Origin: S012-113 sp965368405 | GTDB lineage: Bacteria; Bacteroidota; Bacteroidia; Cytophagales; Cyclobacteriaceae | Reading direction: 5' to 3' | Assembly: GCA_965368405.1 (NCBI GenBank) | Contig: CBDUMS010000011.1 | Coordinates: 1 to 53,594, forward strand | DNA length: 53,594 nt | Program-made: the position numbers and the translations under genes | Notes under the pieces: generated by a model | The model's database searches: none | What the model saw: the letters and a program-made list of their open reading frames with translations, nothing else | Told to the model about the DNA's origin: nothing | Part shown: positions 34,193-42,868 of the stretch, piece by piece | Layout of the letters: each line of letters begins with the position of its first letter | How positions within the stretch are numbered: position 1 is the stretch's first letter

Positions 34193-34265
34193 CACTTTGA
34201 TTATATTTACGGTATGAATTTCCTAATGGAAATCAATAATCACTCCTCGTACTCTAATTAAATTA

Positions 34266-35090
34266 ATGAAGAAGTTTAGGTTCATTGATATCTATTACCT
34301 CTTGCCAGTTTTATTATTGGGCTTAACCGCCTCGCCCAATATTGTTGGCTGGCGTATCGGCACTGTTATGCTGGTTTCGTTGGTACTAGCGGTGGTCAGT
34401 GCTAATTATCTTTCGGCAAGAGTTAGTGAAATTCGCAGAAATCTCAAAGGGTTCAAAATTCTCGATATCTTATTGGTTTTTTCTTTGGCGGTGCTGGTAT
34501 GGCAGAGTACTAAGATTAACCTTGATTATACTTTAGCGGTGCTGATATTTATTTTAATGTACACCGTTTACACGCAGGTTAATGATGAATCCCGCATAAG
34601 GGTCTTGCTAAGTCCTCTTATTGGATTGATATTCTGGTCGGGGATTTATTTAGGGCTTAATCAGTATGCTTTTAGCAAAATATTCAGGCTTGCGCTGCTT
34701 GAATATTTAGTGGTTGGATCACTGCTTTTTGCTTACTTGAGTAATATAACTAGCGATTTTGGCATTCTTAAAGATTCTACATCGCAGGCATCCGTTAATC
34801 ACACTAATCGGCAGGTTAGTATTCTTTTTCGGCTACTGCTATTAGCTTTTGTCCTATTATTAGGGCGTAATTTCCAAACAGAGCACGTGGTGCTGTTTGT
34901 GGTATTACAGCTACCTGTTGTCTATAGTTACTTTCTTATGAATAAAGCCATTCAAAGCTATAACCTTCCTGATACGAAGATGAAAATTCAGGTATTTCGT
35001 CAGATATCAATCATTTCCTTGATTGTGTTTTTAGTCTATCTGTTTCTCGATAGCACACAGGTGCTTCAGGCAGTAATGGGCGGCTATTGA
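34266..35090 (+). CDS. Multi-pass membrane protein of unknown function
   Basis: A 274-residue inner-membrane protein with about eight hydrophobic helices (for example 13-24, 30-46, 64-78, 87-101, 113-127, 141-157, 186-200, 206-224 and 247-265). Bacteroidota genomes carry a family of this size and pattern (DUF6427-like), but that match is from memory. No catalytic motif is seen. It is convergent with the acyltransferase gene (7-bp overlap) and divergent from modA. Confidence 0.7.
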   Translation: MKKFRFIDIYYLLPVLLLGLTASPNIVGWRIGTVMLVSLVLAVVSANYLSARVSEIRRNLKGFKILDILLVFSLAVLVWQSTKINLDYTLAVLIFILMYTVYTQVNDESRIRVLLSPLIGLIFWSGIYLGLNQYAFSKIFRLALLEYLVVGSLLFAYLSNITSDFGILKDSTSQASVNHTNRQVSILFRLLLLAFVLLLGRNFQTEHVVLFVVLQLPVVYSYFLMNKAIQSYNLPDTKMKIQVFRQISIISLIVFLVYLFLDSTQVLQAVMGGY

Positions 35091-35956
35091 ATCCTATTCC
35101 GTTTGTGTTTCCAGCGTTTATGAGTCCATAAGTAATGTGCTGGTTGTTCTTGAATCAGCTTTTCGAGTAAACGAGTGTGTTGTTCTGTAATTGAGCAATA
35201 CTCAGAGGTGATCGGGTTTTCCTCGAGCAGTGTGAAGGTAGTCTCATAAAAACCTCTTTTTACTTTTGCTACAGACATGAAAAACACTGGTAGATTATGC
35301 TTTACAGCATATTTTTCTGTTCCAAACATCACCGGAGTGTCTTGATTCAAAAATCGGGTCCAATAGGTATTGTCTTTTACAAATTGTGGACTTTGGTCTG
35401 CACCAAACACAATAGCTACTGGGCTGTCCTGTTTTTTCTCGAAGAATTCTTTAACCGCATATTTCGAGACTAAGATTGTTCCCAGCCTAGTTCTTGAAGC
35501 TGAAAACTTTTTCTCAAAGAATAAGTTGGTAAGTGGAGTGTAGATGCCTACAACTTGATGCTGAATTTGATCATTCATACAAACTGCTAGCATCTCCCAA
35601 TTATTATAATGACCACCAACAAGAATTATGTTTTGATCCTTGTGAAAGTATTCACTAAGAACCTCGGGATTGGTTATTTTCATCCGAGCATTCAACTCGG
35701 TTGGGGAAATACTAAATAGTTTTAAGCTTTCTACCAGCAAATCGGAAAAGTGCTTATAGAAGGCCACCTCGATTTCTTTAATTTCCTCAGAGTTTTTTTC
35801 CGGGAATGAATTATTCAGTTGTTCAGTTACAACATCTCTTCTATACCGAAGTACAAAATAGACTAGCAGGAAGATTAGTTCAGAAAAAAAATAAAGCACC
35901 CTAACCGGGAGGTACGATAGGGGCTTTATAAATAAATAATATACAAACCTGGCCAT
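35084..35956 (-). CDS. LpxL/LpxM-type lipid A acyltransferase
   Basis: A 290-residue lysophospholipid acyltransferase-family protein with one N-terminal membrane helix (about 22-38). The catalytic H-x4-E is in GGHYNNWEM (H about 115). FGADQSPQ and GTEKYAVKHNLPVFFMSVA are the second and third family blocks, and the C-terminal HYLWTHKRWKHKR is typical of LpxL homologues. It would add a secondary acyl chain to the lipid A precursor on the inner face of the inner membrane. Confidence 0.87.
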   Translation of the reverse strand: MARFVYYLFIKPLSYLPVRVLYFFSELIFLLVYFVLRYRRDVVTEQLNNSFPEKNSEEIKEIEVAFYKHFSDLLVESLKLFSISPTELNARMKITNPEVLSEYFHKDQNIILVGGHYNNWEMLAVCMNDQIQHQVVGIYTPLTNLFFEKKFSASRTRLGTILVSKYAVKEFFEKKQDSPVAIVFGADQSPQFVKDNTYWTRFLNQDTPVMFGTEKYAVKHNLPVFFMSVAKVKRGFYETTFTLLEENPITSEYCSITEQHTRLLEKLIQEQPAHYLWTHKRWKHKRNRIQ

Positions 35957-35987
35957 AATTAAGTCTTATAGTCAGGCACTAATGACG

Positions 35988-36545
35988 CTATTCAGCACTT
36001 GGCGCAGCACCACCACCATTAGCAAAACTTTCAAGATTTCCTATTTCGTTATCAATAGTCCAAAGGCCAACTCCTGCTTCACCGATAATATCGAACAGCT
36101 CTACCGCTCTTCTGGCAACAGTTTCTTCTTCACGTTGTTCAGTAACATACCACTGTAAGAAATGGAATGTTGTAAAGTCTTTTATCTGGAAGCAGTGATC
36201 TACTAAATTGTTAATAGCCTTGGTTACGGCAATCTCATGATCCAAAATAGTTTCGAATACTTCTCTTAAGCTTTTGTAGTCGTGCTTTATCCCTGTAATA
36301 TCTGGGTGCAGTGCATGCCCGCCAGCCTCATTAATATAATGAACTATTTTTAGCATGTGCATGCGTTCTTCATCGGAATGGCGATATAGGAAATCTGCAG
36401 AGGTTGCGTATCCTTCTTTATCGCACCAAGAAGCCATGGCCAAATATGAAGAAGAGGACATTGCCTCTAATCCGACCTGAGTATTTAATAATTTTTCTGT
36501 GTCTTCCGTTAATGACCTATTCGGTGTTACTATTTGCTTTTCCAT
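35988..36545 (-). CDS. ftnA: Ferritin (non-haem iron storage)
   Basis: A 185-residue bacterial ferritin with the four-helix pattern. Ferroxidase ligands are visible: Glu in NTQVGLEAMSSSSYLAMASW, E-x-x-H in SDEERMHMLKI, and E/Q residues in QWYVTEQREEE. The C-terminal tail is glycine/alanine-rich. Twenty-four subunits would form an iron store; it sits downstream of the HmuY iron-haem locus but with its own TACCTTTG box and the hmuY terminator between. Confidence 0.93.
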   Translation of the reverse strand: MEKQIVTPNRSLTEDTEKLLNTQVGLEAMSSSSYLAMASWCDKEGYATSADFLYRHSDEERMHMLKIVHYINEAGGHALHPDITGIKHDYKSLREVFETILDHEIAVTKAINNLVDHCFQIKDFTTFHFLQWYVTEQREEETVARRAVELFDIIGEAGVGLWTIDNEIGNLESFANGGGAAPSAE

Positions 36546-36564
36546 ATCTTTTTTTATTCAAGCA

Positions 36565-36572
36565 CAAAGGTA
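36565..36572 (-). promoter_or_regulatory. TAnnTTTG box before ferritin
   Basis: TACCTTTG on the minus strand lies 19 nt before the ferritin ATG and matches the -7 consensus exactly. No TTG is seen at the right upstream distance, so confidence is moderate. Confidence 0.4.
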
Positions 36573-36598
36573 AAAATTATCTACTACTAATGGGGTAT

Positions 36599-36634
36599 AA
36601 AAAATCCCCGAGAAGAAGAGTTCTGCCCGGGGAT
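36599..36634 (-). terminator. Rho-independent terminator after hmuY
   Basis: On the minus strand ATCCCCG (36634-36628) pairs with CGGGGAT (36610-36604), 7 bp with further AGAA/TTCT pairing inside the 17-nt loop, then a run of six T. It lies 36 nt past the hmuY stop codon and ends that operon before ferritin. Confidence 0.78.
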
Positions 36635-36669
36635 GATATAACCTAACCAACAGTTAGATAACAATAATT

Positions 36670-37725
36670 TTATTTCAATAGTTCATAAGTAAACTCAGGA
36701 TATCCTCTTTCACCAGCACAAGCAGCTTCAGCACAAAGCATTCTTGTAAAAGCAAGTTTATAGAGGTTGCCTTCAGTATCTTCTATTACGTAAAAGATAT
36801 CAGGATTAATGGTATAAGAGAAGGAAGCGAAATCGAACTTTCGCCATGTTCCACCGATACCAAGTCTATTGTTTTCTAGCCTGAGGGCTTGAGCATCTTC
36901 TAAGGTAAAATCAGCGTAATTAACGGTCTCAGTAACTTCAATATTTGCCACTTTTGTTCTACCATAATTCAGGATAGAATAATCTTTGAACTTATACGGC
37001 ACCATAACATTATTTTCACGATCAAAGAAATAGTTTGATGTTGTAGTCATTTCCAGATCCCAAAGATTTTTTTCTGGTTCAATTGTTACCACGCCATCGT
37101 CGAAGCTAAAAAAGACAAAGTTGTATTTGTCGTCTTTAGCAACAGTTACCGTTTCGTAAGTGGTATCGTTAATATCACCGTATGTTACTACAAAAGATCC
37201 ACCTTCACGTGTAATCTTAGCCTTAAGAAATCCTCTTTCAACCAATTCGCCATTAGATTCGAGCTGGCCTCGATTAATAACGTAAACAACATTATTGTCG
37301 GCATTGGCATCTATGGTAGCAATCGCGGTTTCAGCCATATTGCCATCCGGGTTATCAATCCATTCGATATTGCCTTCTGGTGCGACAACCGTCACAGCTT
37401 TATAGTCTTCTGTTACTAGTTCGCTGGTAACATCATTAAGATTAGTAGCCTCCGTTGGGCGTGCCACAACATGGGCGGCGTAGTTTAATATTACTTTAAA
37501 ATCGCCATCTGTTGAAAATCCAAGATCCCAATTGTCTTTATTCACTACGGTAGCTATTCCTGTGCTGAGATCAATAAATACCTGATTAGGCTGGTCTGGA
37601 CCTCCTACTTCTGCTTCAATAACGTCTCCATCGGAAGGTGGCGTTGGTTCAATACTGTCGTTAGGCTCACAGGCAAAAAAGCCAAATAATAATGACAGGA
37701 TTATAGTTTTAGATAATGTTCTCAT
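36670..37725 (-). CDS. HmuY-family haem-binding lipoprotein
   Basis: A 351-residue lipoprotein: leader ending in lipobox G-F-F-A-C (Cys near residue 19), then an acidic linker. The HmuY features are the early strand QVFIDLSTGIATVVNKDNWDLGFST and the second one WDLEMTTTSNYFF, with FRFASFSY-like strands at the C-terminus. It is longer than the roughly 215-residue Porphyromonas HmuY and ends with a two-cysteine segment (CAEAACAGERGYPEF). Encoded 21 nt after the TonB receptor gene. In known systems HmuY takes up haem and passes it to the receptor; binding residues are not identifiable by eye. Confidence 0.82.
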   Translation of the reverse strand: MRTLSKTIILSLLFGFFACEPNDSIEPTPPSDGDVIEAEVGGPDQPNQVFIDLSTGIATVVNKDNWDLGFSTDGDFKVILNYAAHVVARPTEATNLNDVTSELVTEDYKAVTVVAPEGNIEWIDNPDGNMAETAIATIDANADNNVVYVINRGQLESNGELVERGFLKAKITREGGSFVVTYGDINDTTYETVTVAKDDKYNFVFFSFDDGVVTIEPEKNLWDLEMTTTSNYFFDRENNVMVPYKFKDYSILNYGRTKVANIEVTETVNYADFTLEDAQALRLENNRLGIGGTWRKFDFASFSYTINPDIFYVIEDTEGNLYKLAFTRMLCAEAACAGERGYPEFTYELLK

Positions 37726-37746
37726 TGTTTTTAGTTGTTTGTTTAT

Positions 37747-39996
37747 TTAGTTCAAATTAAAATCTAACTTCACGAAAAATGATCGCCCATAACTAATAGG
37801 ACGGTTACCATTGTTTGAATGAACACCACCAACGGCAACTGTTGTGTTTGAGATATTAGTGGTGTTTAGAATATTTTTAGCCCCTAGCGTCAGTCTTACC
37901 ATTTTTCCCATCAATCGACTGGCCGTGACATCCCAAATATCGAACGAGCCAACGGTTGAGAGGTTATAACCTTCATTTCCGTCTTCATCGGTACTATAGG
38001 TGTATTGACTTGTTTCACCAGTATATTTATAAAAAGTACTCAAGGTAATTCCTGACCTTTTAAAGAAATAGGTGGCATCAACTGAAACCTCGGGAGAGAA
38101 TAAATAATTATCTGGTATGTTCTCTGCAGTGGGGTTGTCGTAACGACCGATATAAGCATAGCCAAGACCCGCTTCGAAATCTCGCCAGGTTAGTCTTTCC
38201 TTAATATTAAATCCAATCGATTTGAATTCGCCAATATTGGTGTACTTAGCATAACCTGCATCAGTTTCCGAATATGCAAAATCAATTAAGTTGGTAATGT
38301 CATTATAGAAACCCGAAAGTTCGGAGTTAAGTAAGATATTTTGACCTTTTATTTTATAGATAAAGCCGGCATCGACATGATGCGAAGTTTCGGGAACCAG
38401 ATTCTCGTTTCCAAATACGCGGTGTGTTGCATCGACAAACTCCATATATAATTCTCTTAAACCTGGCGCTCGATAACCCCGTCCATAAGCCGCCCTAAGG
38501 TCAAAACGTTCGGTAGGGGAATACTTGATATTAACAGACGGCACAATAGGGGAGGCGAACTTAGAGTTATAAGCCCACCGAACTCCTGGTCTGATTTTTA
38601 GCATATCTCCTGGTTTAAACTCCGCAGAGGCAAAAACGGCATAGTCCTGGATGGCTTCACTACCTTCTGCAAGTCTGCCACCTGTTGTTTTTTCAAGATT
38701 GATATCATAGCCAAGCTCAAAGTCAAGCCAAGAAGAAACTTCAACAGCACTGTAGGTACCTCTTGCTATAAAGGCATTATAGGTGGTAGTATCTTGAGCT
38801 CCCGGACTAACTGTATTGGTTTTTTCTCCTGTAACCAGATCCTTTAAAAAGGTATTCTTTACTCTATTATTATCAGAATACGAAAAAATCAATGAGTATC
38901 GATTACCATCGTAGAGGGCACCGTTGGCTTGAATTTGATGTACCATTCGGTTCGTGATATATTTTTCATCGAAGGCATAGGTTTGTCCAGTAGCAACTGG
39001 TCCGGCATCATATATTTCTTCGTACAGGTAATCTAATTTATAATAGATGTTAATATTTTCACGCCGCATTCCCATGGTAACATCGCCAAGCAATTGCGTT
39101 TTTGGGTTCCATTGCTTTTCCCGGCCAGTTCTATCTCCCTGGTAACCATTGAATCGGTTGAATCCGAGATTCACTTTAGTATAATAGGTGTCATCAAACC
39201 AATATTTCGAGTTTATGTTGGCAACGTATTTGCCATCTTCGGCGCCAAGCTTATTATCTATTGTTTCTGTCTGAATACTTGCCCCTAGCGAGAATTTTTC
39301 TGTGCTACCACTTTTGGTTATTAGATTTATAACACCCCCTAGGGCATTAGCACCGTAATTTACAGCCATAGGACCTTCAACTATTTCAATCCTTTCAATT
39401 GTGCTGAGGTTTATTTGACTAACATCTGCATTATTGCCATTGCCATTTCTTCCTACCAGCGGAACACCGTCGACTAAAATTTTTACATTAGAACCTTTCA
39501 TTCCCTGAATTGAGAAACCTGTTTCTCCAGTAGCCATATCCGGGCTCAAGCGAATGTTCAATTCTTTTGATAGCACATCAGTTAACTGAATAGCTCCCTG
39601 ATTTTGAATAGTCTGGTTATCGATTGCTCTTACTGAATAAACTGAGTTTTCTGCAGATTGCGGATGATACTGGCCGGTTATTACAACATCGCCAAGGGTT
39701 GTAGTATTAGGCTTTAGAGTAATGGTCATATTGCCTTGCTCTAAAGCAGTTTGGAATTTACTATAGCTTACATGACTTACCCTAATATTGTAATTCCCTG
39801 TTATATCAAACTTAACCTGACCATCAAAATCGGTTACATTCGCGTCAATCCGCTTTGAATCGCTATTGATAACTTCTACCAGAACGCCAGGTACGGGTTC
39901 GTTCGTTTCACTATCTAAAACTTTAATTATCTGCTGCGCAAAAACTAGTTGACTAAAAAAAATTAAGGCAGTCAGGGATAGAATTTTCATGTTCAA
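37747..39996 (-). CDS. TonB-dependent outer-membrane receptor (HmuR-like)
   Basis: A 749-residue receptor. Signal peptide cleavage is near VFAQQ. Residues about 23-95 form a carboxypeptidase-regulatory-like domain, common in Bacteroidota receptors. The plug runs from about 100 (GDVVITGQYHP, IRLSPDMATGETGFSIQGMKGSNVKILVDGVPL, VEGPMAVNYGANALGGVINLITK) to 230, then the 22-strand barrel ending in RSFFVKLDFNLN. The pairing with HmuY suggests haem or iron-chelate uptake driven by TonB. Divergent from an AraC regulator, which may control it. Confidence 0.92.
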   Translation of the reverse strand: MNMKILSLTALIFFSQLVFAQQIIKVLDSETNEPVPGVLVEVINSDSKRIDANVTDFDGQVKFDITGNYNIRVSHVSYSKFQTALEQGNMTITLKPNTTTLGDVVITGQYHPQSAENSVYSVRAIDNQTIQNQGAIQLTDVLSKELNIRLSPDMATGETGFSIQGMKGSNVKILVDGVPLVGRNGNGNNADVSQINLSTIERIEIVEGPMAVNYGANALGGVINLITKSGSTEKFSLGASIQTETIDNKLGAEDGKYVANINSKYWFDDTYYTKVNLGFNRFNGYQGDRTGREKQWNPKTQLLGDVTMGMRRENINIYYKLDYLYEEIYDAGPVATGQTYAFDEKYITNRMVHQIQANGALYDGNRYSLIFSYSDNNRVKNTFLKDLVTGEKTNTVSPGAQDTTTYNAFIARGTYSAVEVSSWLDFELGYDINLEKTTGGRLAEGSEAIQDYAVFASAEFKPGDMLKIRPGVRWAYNSKFASPIVPSVNIKYSPTERFDLRAAYGRGYRAPGLRELYMEFVDATHRVFGNENLVPETSHHVDAGFIYKIKGQNILLNSELSGFYNDITNLIDFAYSETDAGYAKYTNIGEFKSIGFNIKERLTWRDFEAGLGYAYIGRYDNPTAENIPDNYLFSPEVSVDATYFFKRSGITLSTFYKYTGETSQYTYSTDEDGNEGYNLSTVGSFDIWDVTASRLMGKMVRLTLGAKNILNTTNISNTTVAVGGVHSNNGNRPISYGRSFFVKLDFNLN

Positions 39997-40008
39997 ACGT
40001 TAATAGTT

Positions 40009-40016
40009 CAAAAGTA
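40009..40016 (-). promoter_or_regulatory. TAnnTTTG box before the TonB receptor
   Basis: TACTTTTG on the minus strand, 12 nt before the ATG at 39996, matches the -7 consensus exactly. A TTG lies about 25 bp further upstream, slightly too far for the normal spacing. A Fur-type box is not evident by eye. Confidence 0.4.
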
Positions 40017-40122
40017 GCTTGGAACAAGGCTGTATTATGACCAACAGGGTATTAAAAATGACGTTTAAGGGAAATCGAAGGCTTTGATTATTGTGCTGTT
40101 TGGGAGAATTTTTGTAGGAAAA

Positions 40123-40140
40123 AATGTACTATTGTACATT
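40123..40140. promoter_or_regulatory. Perfect inverted repeat (7-4-7) before the AraC gene
   Basis: AATGTAC and GTACATT are exact reverse complements separated by TATT, ending 14 nt before the AraC ATG at 40155. It is in the 158-bp space between this regulator and the hmu operon, so it is a candidate autoregulatory or shared operator. Confidence 0.5.
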
Positions 40141-40154
40141 AGAGAAAGTAAAGA

Positions 40155-41081
40155 ATGATAGAAAAGGGGTTTGATTATTTAGATAAATTTACAGATCAAG
40201 GCGATCTGCAAAAGTCTATTCTTTCTGATGGGATGGGTGTTTATCAATTCACGAATGACACCTTGGATGCGCAAGTGATCTCATTTCCGCATTCTCCTCA
40301 AATGCTGCACTTCTTTTTTTCGTTGAGAGGTAACGTTAAACTACTATCGACACAAAACACTGAAGAAGCTATTCTAAACGGTGATAACTTCTTTTTGTTT
40401 TCTAATCCCCGAAATGAATCGGTTATTGAAATAACGTTAGATAAGAAGTCGGCGATCCTTTCAATCGTTATTGGTATGAAAGAATTGCATGAAATATTTG
40501 GTAGTTCATTTGGTAGAGATGCCGCGGCTGCGAAAGAGTTCATGGATAACTATAAGATGGATCGTTATTTTCTAGATAAAACCATGACACCTTCTATTGC
40601 TGTTATTGTTCATCAACTTTTTAATGGAATTCATCGAGAGAGTGTGCGCAAGATTTACCAGCAAGGCAAAATTATGGAGTTCCTCTCTTTGTATATGGAT
40701 ACGCCGAACAACGAAGAAGAAACAGACGCTGTCTGTCCTTTTGTAATTGATGCCGAGGAGATGGAAAAGATCAAAGAGGCTCGGCGGATTATTATCGAAC
40801 GTATGATCGATCCACCTTCCTTGAAATTGCTTTCTAAAATGGTTGGCACCAACGAGTTTAAACTAAAAGTAGGGTTTAAATCAGTATTTAGTAATACGGT
40901 ATATGGTTACCTCGCTGAATATCGCATGGAGCAGGCTCGTAAACTTTTAACCGTAAATAATTCACGGATTAAGGAAGTTGCGGCACAGGTTGGCTACTCT
41001 AATCCAAGTCACTTTATAGCTGCTTATAAAAAGCGTTACGGTATAACACCGAAGCAACACGTAAAATCCTTAGTAAGTTAG
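40155..41081 (+). CDS. AraC-family transcriptional regulator
   Basis: A 308-residue regulator. The C-terminal double helix-turn-helix (about 218-305) is clear: LKLLSKMVGTNEFKLKVGFKSVF, then VAAQVGYSNPSHFIAAYKKRYGITPKQH. The N-terminal 200 residues resemble effector-binding domains of PchR/YbtA-type iron regulators in size but show no recognisable ligand motif. Divergent from the HmuY/TonB receptor operon, so it is a good candidate for controlling it in response to iron or haem. It ends 34 bp from the convergent anti-sigma gene. Confidence 0.87.
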   Translation: MIEKGFDYLDKFTDQGDLQKSILSDGMGVYQFTNDTLDAQVISFPHSPQMLHFFFSLRGNVKLLSTQNTEEAILNGDNFFLFSNPRNESVIEITLDKKSAILSIVIGMKELHEIFGSSFGRDAAAAKEFMDNYKMDRYFLDKTMTPSIAVIVHQLFNGIHRESVRKIYQQGKIMEFLSLYMDTPNNEEETDAVCPFVIDAEEMEKIKEARRIIIERMIDPPSLKLLSKMVGTNEFKLKVGFKSVFSNTVYGYLAEYRMEQARKLLTVNNSRIKEVAAQVGYSNPSHFIAAYKKRYGITPKQHVKSLVS

Positions 41082-41115
41082 GAGAGCCAGAAAATCGCTC
41101 AACTAAATTGGCTCA

Positions 41116-41985
41116 TCACCTTCTTTTCTTAAGCGCCTCAACAACTTCATAATTTTCCAGAATTCGTAGCGGCTGTATTTCGCTGGAGTTATCCTGAAGC
41201 GCGTAGAAATTTTCTTTGTAGAATAAATATGAATTGATACCAGTCGTGGTTTTCAACTCTATTACCTCAAAGGTTGTATCGCCAAAATCACCGTATAGGG
41301 TTAGGTCGCCATCTTTGACTTGATAATGGAATGGATACTTTTTATTCAGCTTAATCATCACATCGGTACTGCTTTTTACCGAGATGGCTTCAGAAGCCAT
41401 AGCTTCGGGTGCTTCCAAATCCTCTTCTAGGTTAATTGTGCTCTCCTTACCCGGTTCCATCATTTCAGGAACTTGCACTTTAGGTAAAGCCGTACTTTGA
41501 GATTCTGTTTGTGGAGAATCCGGTAATGCTTCTTCTGCTGTTTTTACAATAGTTTCTGACTCCTGAATTGGGTCTTCCTGAATGGCTTGACTTTCATCGG
41601 ACGCTGTTGCATCTTGTTGTTCCGGATCAGTTATAGGTTGTTGCTTGGCTATTTCTTCAATTATCGGCTCTTGTGAAATTATTGTTTTTGTATCAGTGCC
41701 GGTAGAATAGAACCAATACGCAGCACCACTTAAAATAATAGCAGCCCCTACAAACCCAGCCGTTTTTAACCAAATGGCTTGCGCACCTGAAGCAACACGA
41801 ACATTGTCGAGTCGATTAATTAATTCTTGTTTTCTATAAGCTTTTAATCCTTCAACAATCTCTTCCTGAAATTCGAACTCCTTCTTTAAAGAAGCATCGC
41901 TTTCCAACTGACTGAACAAATCTTTTTGCTCATCAGCAGATAGTTGATTATCAAAATAAGCCTCAATTTTTTCTTGATTCGTCAT
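41116..41985 (-). CDS. Probable anti-sigma factor (single-pass membrane protein)
   Basis: A 289-residue protein. The N-terminal 70 residues resemble anti-sigma N-termini: EKIEAYFDNQLSADEQKDLFSQLESDASLKKEFEFQEEIV is the usual helical start. One membrane helix at about 74-93 is followed by a low-complexity, acidic, Glu/Gln/Pro-rich periplasmic linker and a C-terminal region rich in Tyr and Phe. It begins 1 nt after the sigma gene stop and would hold the sigma factor at the membrane until a signal arrives. No zinc-finger motif is visible. Confidence 0.75.
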   Translation of the reverse strand: MTNQEKIEAYFDNQLSADEQKDLFSQLESDASLKKEFEFQEEIVEGLKAYRKQELINRLDNVRVASGAQAIWLKTAGFVGAAIILSGAAYWFYSTGTDTKTIISQEPIIEEIAKQQPITDPEQQDATASDESQAIQEDPIQESETIVKTAEEALPDSPQTESQSTALPKVQVPEMMEPGKESTINLEEDLEAPEAMASEAISVKSSTDVMIKLNKKYPFHYQVKDGDLTLYGDFGDTTFEVIELKTTTGINSYLFYKENFYALQDNSSEIQPLRILENYEVVEALKKRR

Positions 41986-41986
41986 C

Positions 41987-42526
41987 TTAGTCTAAAAAAT
42001 CATTTTCTGAATAAAGCGATCTAATGAGCTCATCCAGCTTCTTTTTACATTTATATTTTTTCGTTTTTGCTGTATCTGTATTTGCAAATCCGATTTTCTC
42101 AGCTATATCTTTCATCGACATTCCGTCGAAGTAATAATAGGTGAGTACATTTCTACAAGTTTCATCTAGTTTGCCAATGCACTCTTGAATAATCTTAACA
42201 CGTTCGTTTTTGTCTTGATCTTGATATTCCTTCGTATCTTTTTCTTCATTAGAATATCGCTTTTTTCTATCAAGTTCCTTTCTCCAAAGATTCAGGCATA
42301 TACTGTAAATATATGTACTCATCTTAGAGGTTAACACCAAATTGCCGCTATTGGCCTTTTGCCAAAAGACTACAACCGCCTCTTGATAAACATCCTTAGC
42401 CTCCTCTTCAGTTCCATTATTAGATGTAACCAGTCTTACCATCATCCGATAGTTCTTCTGATATACAACTTCTAATGCCTCCTCATCGCCTTGGCATATC
42501 CTTGCAAACAATTCTTGCTCGGTCAT
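41987..42526 (-). CDS. ECF-type RNA polymerase sigma factor
   Basis: A 179-residue extracytoplasmic-function sigma factor. Region 2 contains EEAKDVYQEAVVVFWQ (about 41-56) and STYIYSICLNLWRKELD; region 4 has TYYYFDGMSMKDIAEKIGFANTDTAKTKKYKCKKKL. It is co-transcribed with a membrane protein that is its probable anti-sigma partner. A 14-bp palindrome lies 46-59 bp upstream of the start. Confidence 0.92.
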   Translation of the reverse strand: MTEQELFARICQGDEEALEVVYQKNYRMMVRLVTSNNGTEEEAKDVYQEAVVVFWQKANSGNLVLTSKMSTYIYSICLNLWRKELDRKKRYSNEEKDTKEYQDQDKNERVKIIQECIGKLDETCRNVLTYYYFDGMSMKDIAEKIGFANTDTAKTKKYKCKKKLDELIRSLYSENDFLD

Positions 42527-42571
42527 AGATTATTCTCTCTTATATACAATTCTAATCTGGGTGGTAACCCC

Positions 42572-42585
42572 AAATTGTACAATTT
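42572..42585. promoter_or_regulatory. 14-bp perfect palindrome upstream of the ECF sigma gene
   Basis: AAATTGTACAATTT is its own reverse complement. On the minus strand it lies 46-59 bp before the sigma ATG, in the likely promoter region. It is a candidate operator; no regulator can be named. Confidence 0.4.
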
Positions 42586-42720
42586 TTTTTAGCAAATAAA
42601 TATAATCACACAATCTTCGCGTAAGATAGTTTAATTAAACAAACTAGGTTATCAACTCCGCCGAATTAATTAATAAAATTACAAGAAAAATTATAATAAT
42701 ACTCATTTCATGGAAACGAA

Positions 42721-42751
42721 AGATGCCCGAAACAGGGCGCTCCGGGCATCT
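42721..42751 (-). terminator. Hairpin after the DUF2147 gene
   Basis: AGATGCCCG and CGGGCATCT form a perfect 9-bp stem with a 13-nt loop. On the minus strand the following tract is TTCGTTTCC, a weak U-run, so it may be a weak terminator or a 3'-end processing hairpin. It ends about 118 nt after the DUF2147 stop. Confidence 0.5.
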
Positions 42752-42868
42752 AAACCAATTAAACCAAAAACCAACATGAAATATTCTACTGGTTCAAAGT
42801 TAATTGGTGTTGAATCCTTAGAAATAGGCTATTTACTTAATCTTAAAATTAGGCAATTTACCTAAGTA

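Larger units (their letters stand above)
42527..42868. other. Gene-free stretch between sigma factor and DUF2147 gene
   Basis: This 342-bp gap is AT-rich. It holds the upstream region of the sigma gene (42527-42640, with the palindrome at 42572-42585), the hairpin at 42721-42751, and the 3' flank of the DUF2147 gene. On the minus strand the DUF2147 3' flank carries TGTTGGTTTTTGG just before the hairpin. A 29-codon plus-strand frame at 42776-42865 has no support and is not called. I see no further gene. Confidence 0.6.

Noticed and set aside
42776..42865. 29-codon plus-strand mini-ORF in the 342-bp gap
   Set aside because: It is antisense to the 3' flank of the DUF2147 gene, has no promoter and no hydrophobic or conserved pattern.
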